A stretch of DNA of 44,838 nt from an uncultured Prevotella sp. Its GTDB lineage: Bacteria > Bacteroidota > Bacteroidia > Bacteroidales > Bacteroidaceae. Within the stretch, counting starts at the first letter, position 1. Each line of letters begins with the position of its first letter. The translations under genes and the position numbers were made by a program. The notes under the pieces are model-generated. The model ran no database searches. It was given only the letters and a program-made list of their open reading frames with translations, and had not been told where the DNA came from. Shown here piece after piece: positions 1 through 6,846 of the stretch. The DNA is taken from positions 1 to 44,838 of the forward strand of contig USHW01000014.1 of assembly GCA_900554545.1 (NCBI GenBank), in the 5' to 3' direction.

Positions 1-113
1 GTTTGTCAAAAGCAGAAATAAAAATAGTCCGGGGGGAAATCGCCGCCACAGTAATAGCCGACGCATACCGCACCGCCAACGGCAATCCGGCGAAGTATCT
101 GAAGGATGAATAA
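1..113 (+). CDS. ABC transporter permease, MacB/FtsX type (C-terminal end only)
   Basis: An open frame enters from the left edge (first full codon at base 3) and stops with TAA at 111-113, giving about 36 residues. It ends AYRTANGNPAKYLKDE, which resembles the tail of FtsX-fold permeases of the MacB family, whose last cytoplasmic residues often read like WKAANxNPVxxLKxE. The ATPase gene that follows on the same strand supports this reading. The permease would sit in the inner membrane and work with that ATPase. Only the extreme C-terminus is visible, so the family call is an inference from the tail and the neighbour. Confidence 0.55.
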   Translation, partial: LSKAEIKIVRGEIAATVIADAYRTANGNPAKYLKDE

Positions 114-120
114 ATTATGA

Positions 121-277
121 GGTTATGCGGTTTGACGGTCATAAGGTTATACGGTGCTACGGTTATGCGGTTATAAGGTCATACGGTGGAATAACAATAA
201 AGCCGTAAAAACCAGACAACCGAACAACCATATAACCGTAACACCGTATAACCTTATGACCATCAAACCGCATAACC
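121..277. repeat. Giant hairpin H1 (46-bp arms)
   Basis: Bases 121-166 and 232-277 are reverse complements with two mismatches in 46, separated by 65 bases. The arms are themselves built from degenerate tandem copies of a 10-12 base unit such as GGTTATACGGT. It starts 7 bases after the permease stop and ends 32 bases before the ATPase start, so it lies inside the presumed transcript. Confidence 0.9.
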
Positions 278-309
278 CAATAACCGTAAAACCCAAAAAC
301 CGTAAAAAT

Positions 310-972
310 ATGATTAAAGTAGAGAATTTAAGCAAGTCGTTCCGCACGGAAGAGGTGGAGACTATTGCATTGGACAAAGTATCATTCGAGGTCAACGACG
401 GCGAGTTTGTCGCCATAATGGGGCCTTCAGGCTGCGGAAAGTCAACGCTGCTGAACATCCTCGGACTGCTTGACAACCCCACATCGGGCATGTATTGGCT
501 GGACGGGCAGGAGGTATCGCTGCTCAAAGAGAAAGACAGAACTGGCATTCGGAAGGGGCAGATAGGCTTCGTCTTCCAGAGCTTCAACCTCATTGACGAG
601 CTTAATGTGGAAGAAAACATCGAGCTGCCGCTGACCTATCTCAACGTGGGACGCGCCGAGCGGAAGCAGAAAGTGCAGGAAGTGATGAAGCGCATGGGCA
701 TCAGCCACAGGGCGAAACACTTTCCCCACCAGCTCTCGGGAGGACAACAGCAGCGCGTGGCGATAGCAAGAGCCGTGGTGTTCGGCCCGAAGTTAATCCT
801 CGCCGACGAGCCTACGGGTAACCTGGACTCGAAGAACGGCGCGGAGGTCATGCGCCTCCTGACCGAGCTTAACCAGGAAGGCACGGCCATAGTGATGGTG
901 ACCCACAACGAACACGACGCCCAGATAGCCCACAGGACGATACACCTGTTCGACGGACACATCGTCGGGTAA
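310..972 (+). CDS. ABC transporter ATP-binding protein, MacB/LolD-like
   Basis: The cytoplasmic ATPase subunit of a MacB/LolD-class transporter, the class that moves lipoproteins, peptides or drugs. It is 220 residues, the usual length for stand-alone LolD-like ATPases. The Walker A GPSGCGKST begins near residue 38, the Q-loop segment FVFQSFNL follows, the signature LSGGQQQRVAIARA starts at residue 142, then Walker B LILADEP, the D-loop and the switch histidine in VTHN. I chose the ATG at 310 (MIKVENLSKSF) because the longer frame back to 154 only translates hairpin H1. The permease tail 200 bases upstream is its likely partner. The substrate cannot be read from the sequence. Confidence 0.9.
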   Translation: MIKVENLSKSFRTEEVETIALDKVSFEVNDGEFVAIMGPSGCGKSTLLNILGLLDNPTSGMYWLDGQEVSLLKEKDRTGIRKGQIGFVFQSFNLIDELNVEENIELPLTYLNVGRAERKQKVQEVMKRMGISHRAKHFPHQLSGGQQQRVAIARAVVFGPKLILADEPTGNLDSKNGAEVMRLLTELNQEGTAIVMVTHNEHDAQIAHRTIHLFDGHIVG

Positions 973-979
973 CGCGCTT

Positions 980-1089
980 TTTAATTGAGAATTGAGAAGG
1001 GAGAGTGGAGAATTATGATTTGTCTTGCTGGCAGACAGCCTTTAAGGTAATCATAATTCTCCACTCTCCCTTCTCAATTCTCGATTAAA
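980..1089. repeat. Giant hairpin H2 (41-bp arms)
   Basis: Bases 980-1020 and 1049-1089 are reverse complements with one mismatch in 41, with a 28-base loop. The arms carry GAGAATTGAGAA-like repeats and end inward in AATTATGATT. It begins 7 bases after the ATPase stop codon. Its loop core (CCTTTAAGG next to a CAGnCAG-like stretch) recurs, inverted, in element H4 at 13549-13655. It may act as a terminator or RNA-stabilising 3' end. Confidence 0.9.
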
Positions 1090-1090
1090 T

Positions 1091-1126
1091 AAAAACGAAA
1101 GTACGCCTGCATCAACGCAGACGTAC
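1091..1126 (-). terminator. Intrinsic terminator of the 33-codon gene
   Basis: On the minus strand GTACGTCTGC pairs with GCAGGCGTAC around a 6-base loop and is followed by TTTCGTTTTT. It lies 30 bases downstream of the stop of the small gene at 1157-1258 and directly abuts hairpin H2. Confidence 0.8.
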
Positions 1127-1156
1127 CCCCTCATTGATTGTCTAATAAAAAAATAT

Positions 1157-1258
1157 TTATTGCAGGTAATGGGCTGCCATGTTCTTATTCATGTCGAAAT
1201 CAAATGTCGTAGCGTTGAATGAAGGCAGTTCTGTCTGCCCAAATCTTTTCATATTCAT
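1157..1258 (-). CDS. Small protein gene, 33 codons, unknown function
   Basis: A minus-strand frame from ATG at 1258 to TAA at 1157 encodes 33 residues, beginning MNMKRFGQTELPSFNATTF and ending MNKNMAAHYLQ. It has no membrane segment or signal peptide. I keep it because it is followed by a strong intrinsic terminator at the right distance and has an AT-rich 5' leader as Bacteroidota genes do. A second in-frame ATG two codons in could also be the start. It sits 3' to an ABC exporter gene of a class that often exports peptides, but on the opposite strand, so a link is speculation. I do not recognise the family. Confidence 0.5.
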   Translation of the reverse strand: MNMKRFGQTELPSFNATTFDFDMNKNMAAHYLQ

Positions 1259-1311
1259 AAGGATGTTTTGTTCTGTTAATTTAATGGTTCGTTAATTTCG
1301 GTTTTGTTTTT

Positions 1312-1325
1312 CAAAGACGTCTTTG
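1312..1325. promoter_or_regulatory. Perfect 14-bp palindrome CAAAGACGTCTTTG
   Basis: A perfect palindrome 54 bases upstream of the 33-codon gene. On the minus strand its CGTCTTTG could serve as a poor -7 box (21 bases after GTTG), so it might be both core promoter and operator. No regulator is identifiable. The rest of the 1259-1732 stretch holds only repeat array A1. Confidence 0.4.
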
Positions 1326-1504
1326 CCTTATAAATTGGCACAACGCATAAAACTTGCGCACTGCCGGGTTAATAATTGTTAACCATACACCCGTCGAAAA
1401 GCAGCTTACATCCTACCGGCCGACCAAAAGCCTCAACGCGCCATCAAGCCATGCAAACGGCCTACAAAGATGAACAGCCGCACAATTGACGGCCTTCCGC
1501 ATCA

Positions 1505-1597
1505 CAAAAGGCCACCTTTTACACGCCAAAAGGCCACCTTTCAGAGGCTAAAAGACGGCATATTGGAAAGCCGCTGGCTATCAGGCAGTTACAAAGG
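1505..1597. repeat. AAAAGGCC palindrome array A1
   Basis: Three units (AAAAGGCCACCTTTT, AAAAGGCCACCTTT, AAAAGACGGC) spaced about 21 bases apart, followed by a tail with TGGAAAGCCGC and ATCAGGCAGTTACAAAGG. This is one of seven such arrays in the window; a similar tail with TATCAG and GTTACAAAG follows array A3. Confidence 0.8.
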
Positions 1598-1732
1598 CAA
1601 TACAAACCATGTTGCGAAAGGCGGCCGAAGACACTGCCGACGTACAACTGCAGCATGGAAAACAGACGACTGACGGCAAGCCGCCGACAACCTCGTGTGC
1701 GCAAACAAATATTGCATTTTTCAAAGATTTGC

Positions 1733-1763
1733 ATTGCCCTGTCAGCGTTTTTTCTTAACTTTG
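1733..1763 (+). promoter_or_regulatory. Bacteroidetes promoter of the purH-like gene
   Basis: ATTG at 1733-1736, 19 bases, then TAACTTTG at 1756-1763. This fits the Bacteroidetes primary sigma consensus TTTG-N19-TAnnTTTG, with one change in the upstream box. The start codon lies 31 bases downstream. Confidence 0.7.
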
Positions 1764-1794
1764 CACCCTCAGAACTAATTAGTTTATCAAAGAC

Positions 1795-2391
1795 ATGTCA
1801 GGAACAAAGAAAATCAAGACGGCCCTTGTCTCTGTATTCCACAAAGACGGGCTTGACGAATTGCTTGCAAAACTAAACGCAGAGGGTGTGAAATTCTTGT
1901 CTACAGGCGGCACGCAGAAGTTCATCGAGTCGCTCGGCTACGAGTGCCAGACGGTGGAAAGCGTCACTACTTACCCTTCAATACTGGGCGGACGCGTCAA
2001 GACGCTGCACCCGAAAGTGTTTGGAGGCATACTCGGCCGCCGCGACAACGAGGGCGACCGCGAGCAGATGGCGCAGTATGAAATACCTGAAATAGACCTC
2101 GTCATCGTAGACCTGTACCCCTTCGAACAGACCGTTGCGAGCGGAGCAAGCGAGGCCGACATAATAGAAAAGATTGACATAGGTGGCATTTCGCTGATAC
2201 GCGCCGGAGCAAAGAACTTCAACGACGTGGTAATAGTGCCGAGCAAGGCCGAATACAGCGTGCTCCTGGACATACTGAACAGGAAAGGCGCACAGACCGA
2301 CATCGAAGACCGCCGCATGCTGGCGACACGTGCCTTCGGCGTAAGCAGCCACTACGACACCGCGATACACAACTGGTTTGAAGGCAAATAA
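1795..2391 (+). CDS. purH: IMP cyclohydrolase (stand-alone PurH N-terminal domain)
   Basis: Closes the ring of FAICAR to give IMP, the last step of de novo purine synthesis, in the cytoplasm. The 198 residues match only the N-terminal MGS-like cyclohydrolase domain of PurH: ALVSVFHKDGL, LSTGGT, GGRVKTLHPKVFGGIL and the VDLYPFE stretch are all present. The AICAR formyltransferase domain that usually makes PurH about 510 residues is absent. The frame ends cleanly with GVSSHYDTAIHNWFEGK, and the next gene follows after two repeat elements, so this looks like a genuine split enzyme, with the formyltransferase expected elsewhere. A clear promoter precedes it. Confidence 0.9.
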   Translation: MSGTKKIKTALVSVFHKDGLDELLAKLNAEGVKFLSTGGTQKFIESLGYECQTVESVTTYPSILGGRVKTLHPKVFGGILGRRDNEGDREQMAQYEIPEIDLVIVDLYPFEQTVASGASEADIIEKIDIGGISLIRAGAKNFNDVVIVPSKAEYSVLLDILNRKGAQTDIEDRRMLATRAFGVSSHYDTAIHNWFEGK

Positions 2392-2419
2392 AAAAGGAAT
2401 ATAATACAAAACACCAAAC

Positions 2420-2455
2420 ACCCACCCCAAACCCCTCCCCAAGGGAGGGGCTTCA
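2420..2455. repeat. Hairpin/G-quadruplex element K1 (reverse orientation)
   Basis: CCCCTCCC at 2432-2439 pairs with GGGAGGGG at 2443-2450. On the minus strand the same bases give four G-runs separated by loops of 1-3 bases, a canonical G-quadruplex pattern. It lies just downstream of the IMP cyclohydrolase gene, and a second copy, K2, follows in opposite orientation. Confidence 0.75.
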
Positions 2456-2490
2456 ACATGCCACAAACATCAAAAGTACAATAATACGAA

Positions 2491-2532
2491 GTAATCAAAC
2501 ACCCTTCCCTTCGGGACGGGTTGGGGGCAGGT
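2491..2532. repeat. Hairpin/G-quadruplex element K2 (forward, degenerate)
   Basis: A diverged copy of the 40-bp element seen at 13501-13540. It keeps GTAATCAA, CCCTTCGGG and the following G-runs, but the fourth run is only GG. It ends 19 bases before the mreB start codon and would lie in the 5' leader if mreB is co-transcribed with the gene upstream. I see no clear TAnnTTTG box here. Confidence 0.7.
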
Positions 2533-2551
2533 ATTAAATAAACTCAGTATC

Positions 2552-3574
2552 ATGGGATTTTTTTCATTTATCCAAGAGATTGCAATGGACTTGGGCACAG
2601 CCAACACAATCATTATCAGTGATGACAAGATTGTGGTTGACGAGCCGTCAGTAGTAGCCTTGGACCGCCGCACGGACAAGATGATAGCCGTGGGCGAGAA
2701 GGCAAAGATGATGTACGAAAAGACCAACGACAACATACGCACCATACGTCCGCTGCGCGACGGAGTAATAGCCGACTTCACCGCCTGCGAGCAAATGATG
2801 CGCGGACTCATAAAGATGGTGCACACGGGAAGCCGCCTCTTCTCGCCGTCACTCCGCATGGTAATCGGCGTCCCGTCAGGTTCCACCGAGGTGGAGCTGC
2901 GCGCCGTGCGCGACTCTGCAGAGCATGCCAACGGCCGTGACGTGTACCTCATATTCGAGCCGATGGCCGCAGCCGTGGGCATAGGACTCGACGTAGAGGC
3001 TCCCGAGGGCAACATGGTGGTAGACATAGGCGGCGGCAGCACCGAGATTGCCGTCATCTCGCTGGGCGGCATCGTGTCGAACAACTCCATCCGCACCGCC
3101 GGCGACGACCTGACAGCCGAGATACAGGAGTACATGAGCAAGCAGCACAATGTGAAAGTGAGCGAGCGAATGGCTGAAAGGATAAAGATTCACGTAGGCT
3201 CGGCGCTGACCGACCTCGGCGACGAAGGACCCGAAGACTACGTTGTACACGGCCCCAACAAGGTTACGGCGCTGCCCATGGAGGTGCCCGTATGCTACCA
3301 GGAGATAGCCCACTGCCTTGACCGCACCGTGGCGAAGATAGAAAACGCCGTGCTCTCAGCACTTGAGAAGACACCGCCCGAGCTGTATGCCGACATCGTG
3401 AAGAACGGCATATACCTGACAGGCGGCGGCGCTCTGCTGCGCGGACTTGACAAACGACTGACCGACAAGATAAAAATCCCGTTCCATGTGGCCGACGACC
3501 CCCTGCACAGTGTGGCAAAGGGAGCCGGCATAGCCCTTAAGAACGTTGACCGCTTCTCGTTCCTGATGAGATAA
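2552..3574 (+). CDS. mreB: Rod shape-determining protein MreB
   Basis: Bacterial actin homologue that polymerises under the inner membrane and guides lateral wall synthesis with MreC, MreD, PBP2 and RodA. It has 340 residues, the typical length. It shows the actin/Hsp70 ATPase motifs: phosphate-1 AMDLGTANT near residue 11, phosphate-2 VVDIGGGSTE, and the adenosine motif YLTGGGALLRGL. The N-terminal FFSF segment is compatible with an amphipathic membrane-binding helix. It is the first gene of a five-gene run in which gaps are short or negative, with mreC starting 4 bases after its stop. Confidence 0.97.
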   Translation: MGFFSFIQEIAMDLGTANTIIISDDKIVVDEPSVVALDRRTDKMIAVGEKAKMMYEKTNDNIRTIRPLRDGVIADFTACEQMMRGLIKMVHTGSRLFSPSLRMVIGVPSGSTEVELRAVRDSAEHANGRDVYLIFEPMAAAVGIGLDVEAPEGNMVVDIGGGSTEIAVISLGGIVSNNSIRTAGDDLTAEIQEYMSKQHNVKVSERMAERIKIHVGSALTDLGDEGPEDYVVHGPNKVTALPMEVPVCYQEIAHCLDRTVAKIENAVLSALEKTPPELYADIVKNGIYLTGGGALLRGLDKRLTDKIKIPFHVADDPLHSVAKGAGIALKNVDRFSFLMR

Positions 3575-3578
3575 GCCG

Positions 3579-4442
3579 ATGCGAAACCTGATTGAATTCA
3601 TCAAGAAATACAATCATTGGTTTGTCTTTGTCCTGCTTGAAGTGGTAAGCTTCGTGCTTCTGTTCAAGTTCAACAGCTACCAGGGCAGCGTATGGTTCTC
3701 GTCCGCAAACGCCGTAGCCGGGAAGGTGTACGAGGTGGACGCCGCGGTAAAAAACTATTTCAGCCTGACAAAAGTCAACGAACAGCTGAACCAGAGGAAC
3801 CTTTATCTGGAGCAGACTGTGCGCCAGTTGCAGGAACAGGTGGAAAAGCTAAGGCCGCAGGAGGACTCCTCATGGCTGGCGCGGACGCAGACCGAAGTGC
3901 TGAACGGCTACAAGCTGATACCCGCCAAGGTTATAACCAACTCGGTAGACAAGCGCGACAACTTCATAACCATTGACAAAGGGCGCGCCGACGGCGTGCG
4001 CAAGGACATGGGTGTGGCCTGCGGCAACGGCGTGGTAGGCGTGGTCTACATGGTTTCCGAACACTATGCCGTGGTCATCCCGCTGCTGAACTCGAAGTCG
4101 AACGTCAGCGTAACCATCAGGAAAAGAGGATATTACGGCTACCTGCGCTGGACAGGCGGACGCGCCGACCTTGCATACGTGGACGACATTCCGCGACATG
4201 CGCACTTCCGGTTGGGCGACCTCGTTGAAACAAGCGGCTATTCGTCAATATTCCCTCCCGGCATAATCGCCGGGCAAATACTCCATGTCTACAACTCCGC
4301 CGACGGACTTTCATACCGCGTACAGGTTCGCCTTACAACCGACTTCGGCAACCTTCGCGACGTATGCGTCATCGACAACGCTGGCATGGAGGAACGGATT
4401 GACCTGCTACACAACGCGGAAGACTCGCTAAGGCTGAAGTGA
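3579..4442 (+). CDS. mreC: Rod shape-determining protein MreC
   Basis: Periplasmic scaffold linking MreB filaments to PBP2. The 287 residues start with a short cytoplasmic stretch, then one membrane segment at about residues 14-32 (HWFVFVLLEVVSFVLLF), a coiled coil at about 64-95 (VNEQLNQRNLYLEQTVRQL), and the beta-rich MreC core with DKGRADGVRKDMGVACGNGVVG, which is a family hallmark. It begins 4 bases after mreB and is followed by mreD after 17 bases, so they are clearly one transcript. Confidence 0.95.
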   Translation: MRNLIEFIKKYNHWFVFVLLEVVSFVLLFKFNSYQGSVWFSSANAVAGKVYEVDAAVKNYFSLTKVNEQLNQRNLYLEQTVRQLQEQVEKLRPQEDSSWLARTQTEVLNGYKLIPAKVITNSVDKRDNFITIDKGRADGVRKDMGVACGNGVVGVVYMVSEHYAVVIPLLNSKSNVSVTIRKRGYYGYLRWTGGRADLAYVDDIPRHAHFRLGDLVETSGYSSIFPPGIIAGQILHVYNSADGLSYRVQVRLTTDFGNLRDVCVIDNAGMEERIDLLHNAEDSLRLK

Positions 4443-4459
4443 AACAATAGCAACAAGAC

Positions 4460-4960
4460 ATGAAGATAGAAGTTGTAAGACAGCTCTTCACATTCATTAT
4501 ATTATGCCTGGCGCAGGTGCTGGTGCTCAACCACATCAACATACTTGGCTGCGCTACGCCCTTGCTGTACGTTTATTTCATCATGATGTTCAGGCGCGGC
4601 TACCCCAAATGGGGCATCCTGCTGTGGAGTTTCTGCCTGGGCTTGTGCGTGGACATATTCTCTAACACTCCCGGCGTTGCCGCGGCATCAGCCACACTGC
4701 TCGGACTTCTGCAACCATACCTGCTCAACCTGTTCACGCAAAGGGACAGCGCTGACGACATGAAGCCGTCGATGAAAGAACTCGGCGTGACGAGATACGT
4801 GTATTATACGGTCATCTGCGTGGTTGTTTTCCACCTTGCGTTCTTCACACTCGAGTCGTTCAGCTTCTTCAACGTGGAACAGTGGGGCAAGAACATAGGC
4901 GGAAGCTCTGCGCTTACCGCCATCCTCATAATCGTGATTGAAAACGTAAGGAAAAGGTGA
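4460..4960 (+). CDS. mreD: Rod shape-determining protein MreD
   Basis: Small polytopic inner-membrane protein of the elongasome. The 166 residues hold about five hydrophobic segments, and the segment GLCVDIFSNTPGVAAASATLLGLLQPYLL resembles the characteristic D-x-F-x-x-x-P-G motif region of MreD. The family is poorly conserved, so the call rests on that motif, on size and on the position between mreC and the PBP2 gene. A 32-base gap leads to mrdA. Confidence 0.9.
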   Translation: MKIEVVRQLFTFIILCLAQVLVLNHINILGCATPLLYVYFIMMFRRGYPKWGILLWSFCLGLCVDIFSNTPGVAAASATLLGLLQPYLLNLFTQRDSADDMKPSMKELGVTRYVYYTVICVVVFHLAFFTLESFSFFNVEQWGKNIGGSSALTAILIIVIENVRKR

Positions 4961-4992
4961 ACGCCACCTGACAAGGCGAAACGGACAGCAAA

Positions 4993-6846
4993 ATGGACAA
5001 GGACTACGGACTTGAAAACAGGAAATACGTGATTGGCGGCGTTGCCGTTTTCATCGTCGTGGTGTACATCATACGCCTGTTCACGCTCCAAATCATGAGC
5101 GACGACTACAAGAAAAACGCCGACAGCAACGCTTTCCTCAAAAAAGTCGAATATCCGGCACGCGGCGTCATATCCGACAGGAACGGCCGCCTGCTCGTCT
5201 ACAACCAGAATGCTTACGACATAATGGTTGTGCCCAACGAGGCGAAAGACCGTCTCGACACACTTGAATTTTGCCGTTCGCTCGGCATAACGAAGGAATA
5301 TTTCGACAAGAGAATGGCCGAAATCAAGGACAGGAGCAAAAATCCCGGATATTCACGGTTCACCCAACAGCTGTTCATGAGCCAGCTGACGGAAAAAGAG
5401 TTCAGCGTTTTCCAAGAGAAAATATACCGCTTTCCCGGCTTCTACGTCCAGCGGCGAAGCGTTAGGCAATACACTATGTCACACGCGGCGCACGTGCTCG
5501 GCGACGTGGCTGAAGTGTCGGAAAGCGACATCGAGGACGATTCTTACTACCAGCTCGGCGACTACATCGGCAAGCAAGGCGTCGAAAAGTATTACGAAAA
5601 GCAGCTGCGCGGAGAAAAAGGAGTGCAGATTTTGCTGCGCGACGCACACGGACGGATACAGGGAAGCTACATGAACGGCCAGCTTGACCGCCGCCCCGTG
5701 CCGGGAAAAGACCTCACATTAGGCATCGACATCAAGCTGCAGGCACTCGGCGAACGGCTGCTTGAGGGAAAGATTGGCAGCATAGTGGCCATCGAACCGT
5801 CAACGGGCGAGGTGCTGTGCATGGTTTCATCGCCTACATACGACCCCCGGATGATGACCGGACGCATGCGTAGCAAGGCTCACCAGACGCTTGCACGCAA
5901 CCCGTGGAAACCGCTTTTGAACCGCTCCATAATGGGAATGTACCCTCCGGGGTCAACGTTCAAGACAACGCAAGGACTTACTTTCCTCACCGAAGGCATC
6001 GTAACTCCGGGCACAATGTTCCCCTGCCACCACGGATTTTACTGCCGCGGACTGCACGTAGGATGCCACGGCCACGCCTCGCCGGTAAGCCTCGTACCCG
6101 CACTGGGCACCTCGTGCAACGCCTATTTCTGCTGGGGTTTGTACTATATGCTGGGCAACAGGCAGAAATACAAGAGCGTGCAGGAGGCCATGAACACTTG
6201 GCGCGACTACATGGTGAGCATGGGTTTCGGCTATAAGCTCGGCATAGACCTGTCCGGGGAGAAGCGTGGACTAATCCCGAACGCGCAGTATTACGACAAG
6301 GCATACAGAGGTTCGTGGAACGGACTGACCGTTATCAGCATCGCGATAGGCCAGGGCGAAGTGCTGCTCACCCCCCTGCAAATAGCCAACATGTGCGCAA
6401 CAATCGCCAACCGTGGCTACTATTACACGCCCCACGTTGTCAGGAAGGTGCAGGGAGAACCGCTTGACACCGCCTACACTACAAAGCATTACACAAAGGC
6501 GAGCCGCAGGGCATACGACTACATAGTGGCCGGCATGCGCCGTTCGGTGACAAGCGGAACATGCCACGCCGCCAACAGGCCCGACTACGAGGTGTGCGGA
6601 AAGACAGGAACGGCGCAGAACCACGGCCAGGACCACTCCATTTTCATGGGCTTCGCGCCGATGAACGAGCCGAAGATTGCCGTCGCCGTGTATGTTGAAA
6701 ACGGCGGTTTCGGAGCCGAATACGGCGTGCCCATCGGCTCGCTGATGATGGAACAGTACATCAACGGCAAGCTTTCGCCAGAATCCGAGAAGAAAGCGGA
6801 AGCCTTCCAACACAGACGTATATCCTATGGCGCATCAAACAGATAA
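4993..6846 (+). CDS. mrdA: Penicillin-binding protein 2 (elongation transpeptidase)
   Basis: Class B penicillin-binding protein that cross-links peptidoglycan during cell elongation, paired with the glycosyltransferase RodA. It has 617 residues. One membrane anchor lies at about residues 13-33 (VIGGVAVFIVVVYIIRLF). The dimerisation domain follows with the RGVISDRNG motif. The transpeptidase has the active serine in STFK at residue 321, SCN at 374 and KTGTAQ at 537. Its last 20 bases overlap the rodA start, which suggests translational coupling. Confidence 0.95.
   Translation: MDKDYGLENRKYVIGGVAVFIVVVYIIRLFTLQIMSDDYKKNADSNAFLKKVEYPARGVISDRNGRLLVYNQNAYDIMVVPNEAKDRLDTLEFCRSLGITKEYFDKRMAEIKDRSKNPGYSRFTQQLFMSQLTEKEFSVFQEKIYRFPGFYVQRRSVRQYTMSHAAHVLGDVAEVSESDIEDDSYYQLGDYIGKQGVEKYYEKQLRGEKGVQILLRDAHGRIQGSYMNGQLDRRPVPGKDLTLGIDIKLQALGERLLEGKIGSIVAIEPSTGEVLCMVSSPTYDPRMMTGRMRSKAHQTLARNPWKPLLNRSIMGMYPPGSTFKTTQGLTFLTEGIVTPGTMFPCHHGFYCRGLHVGCHGHASPVSLVPALGTSCNAYFCWGLYYMLGNRQKYKSVQEAMNTWRDYMVSMGFGYKLGIDLSGEKRGLIPNAQYYDKAYRGSWNGLTVISIAIGQGEVLLTPLQIANMCATIANRGYYYTPHVVRKVQGEPLDTAYTTKHYTKASRRAYDYIVAGMRRSVTSGTCHAANRPDYEVCGKTGTAQNHGQDHSIFMGFAPMNEPKIAVAVYVENGGFGAEYGVPIGSLMMEQYINGKLSPESEKKAEAFQHRRISYGASNR

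Noticed and set aside
154..309. N-terminal extension of the ABC ATPase by 52 residues
   Set aside because: These codons are the translation of hairpin H1 and have no similarity to ABC proteins; the family domain begins at the ATG at 310.
1978..2466. Frame opposite the IMP cyclohydrolase, considered as sign of a frameshifted purH
   Set aside because: No formyltransferase sequence is found in any frame downstream, so the split is not a frameshift.
2491..2532. K elements as ordinary intrinsic terminators
   Set aside because: The stem is strong but it is followed by a G-rich tract instead of T residues, and copies lie in both orientations, including upstream of mreB.
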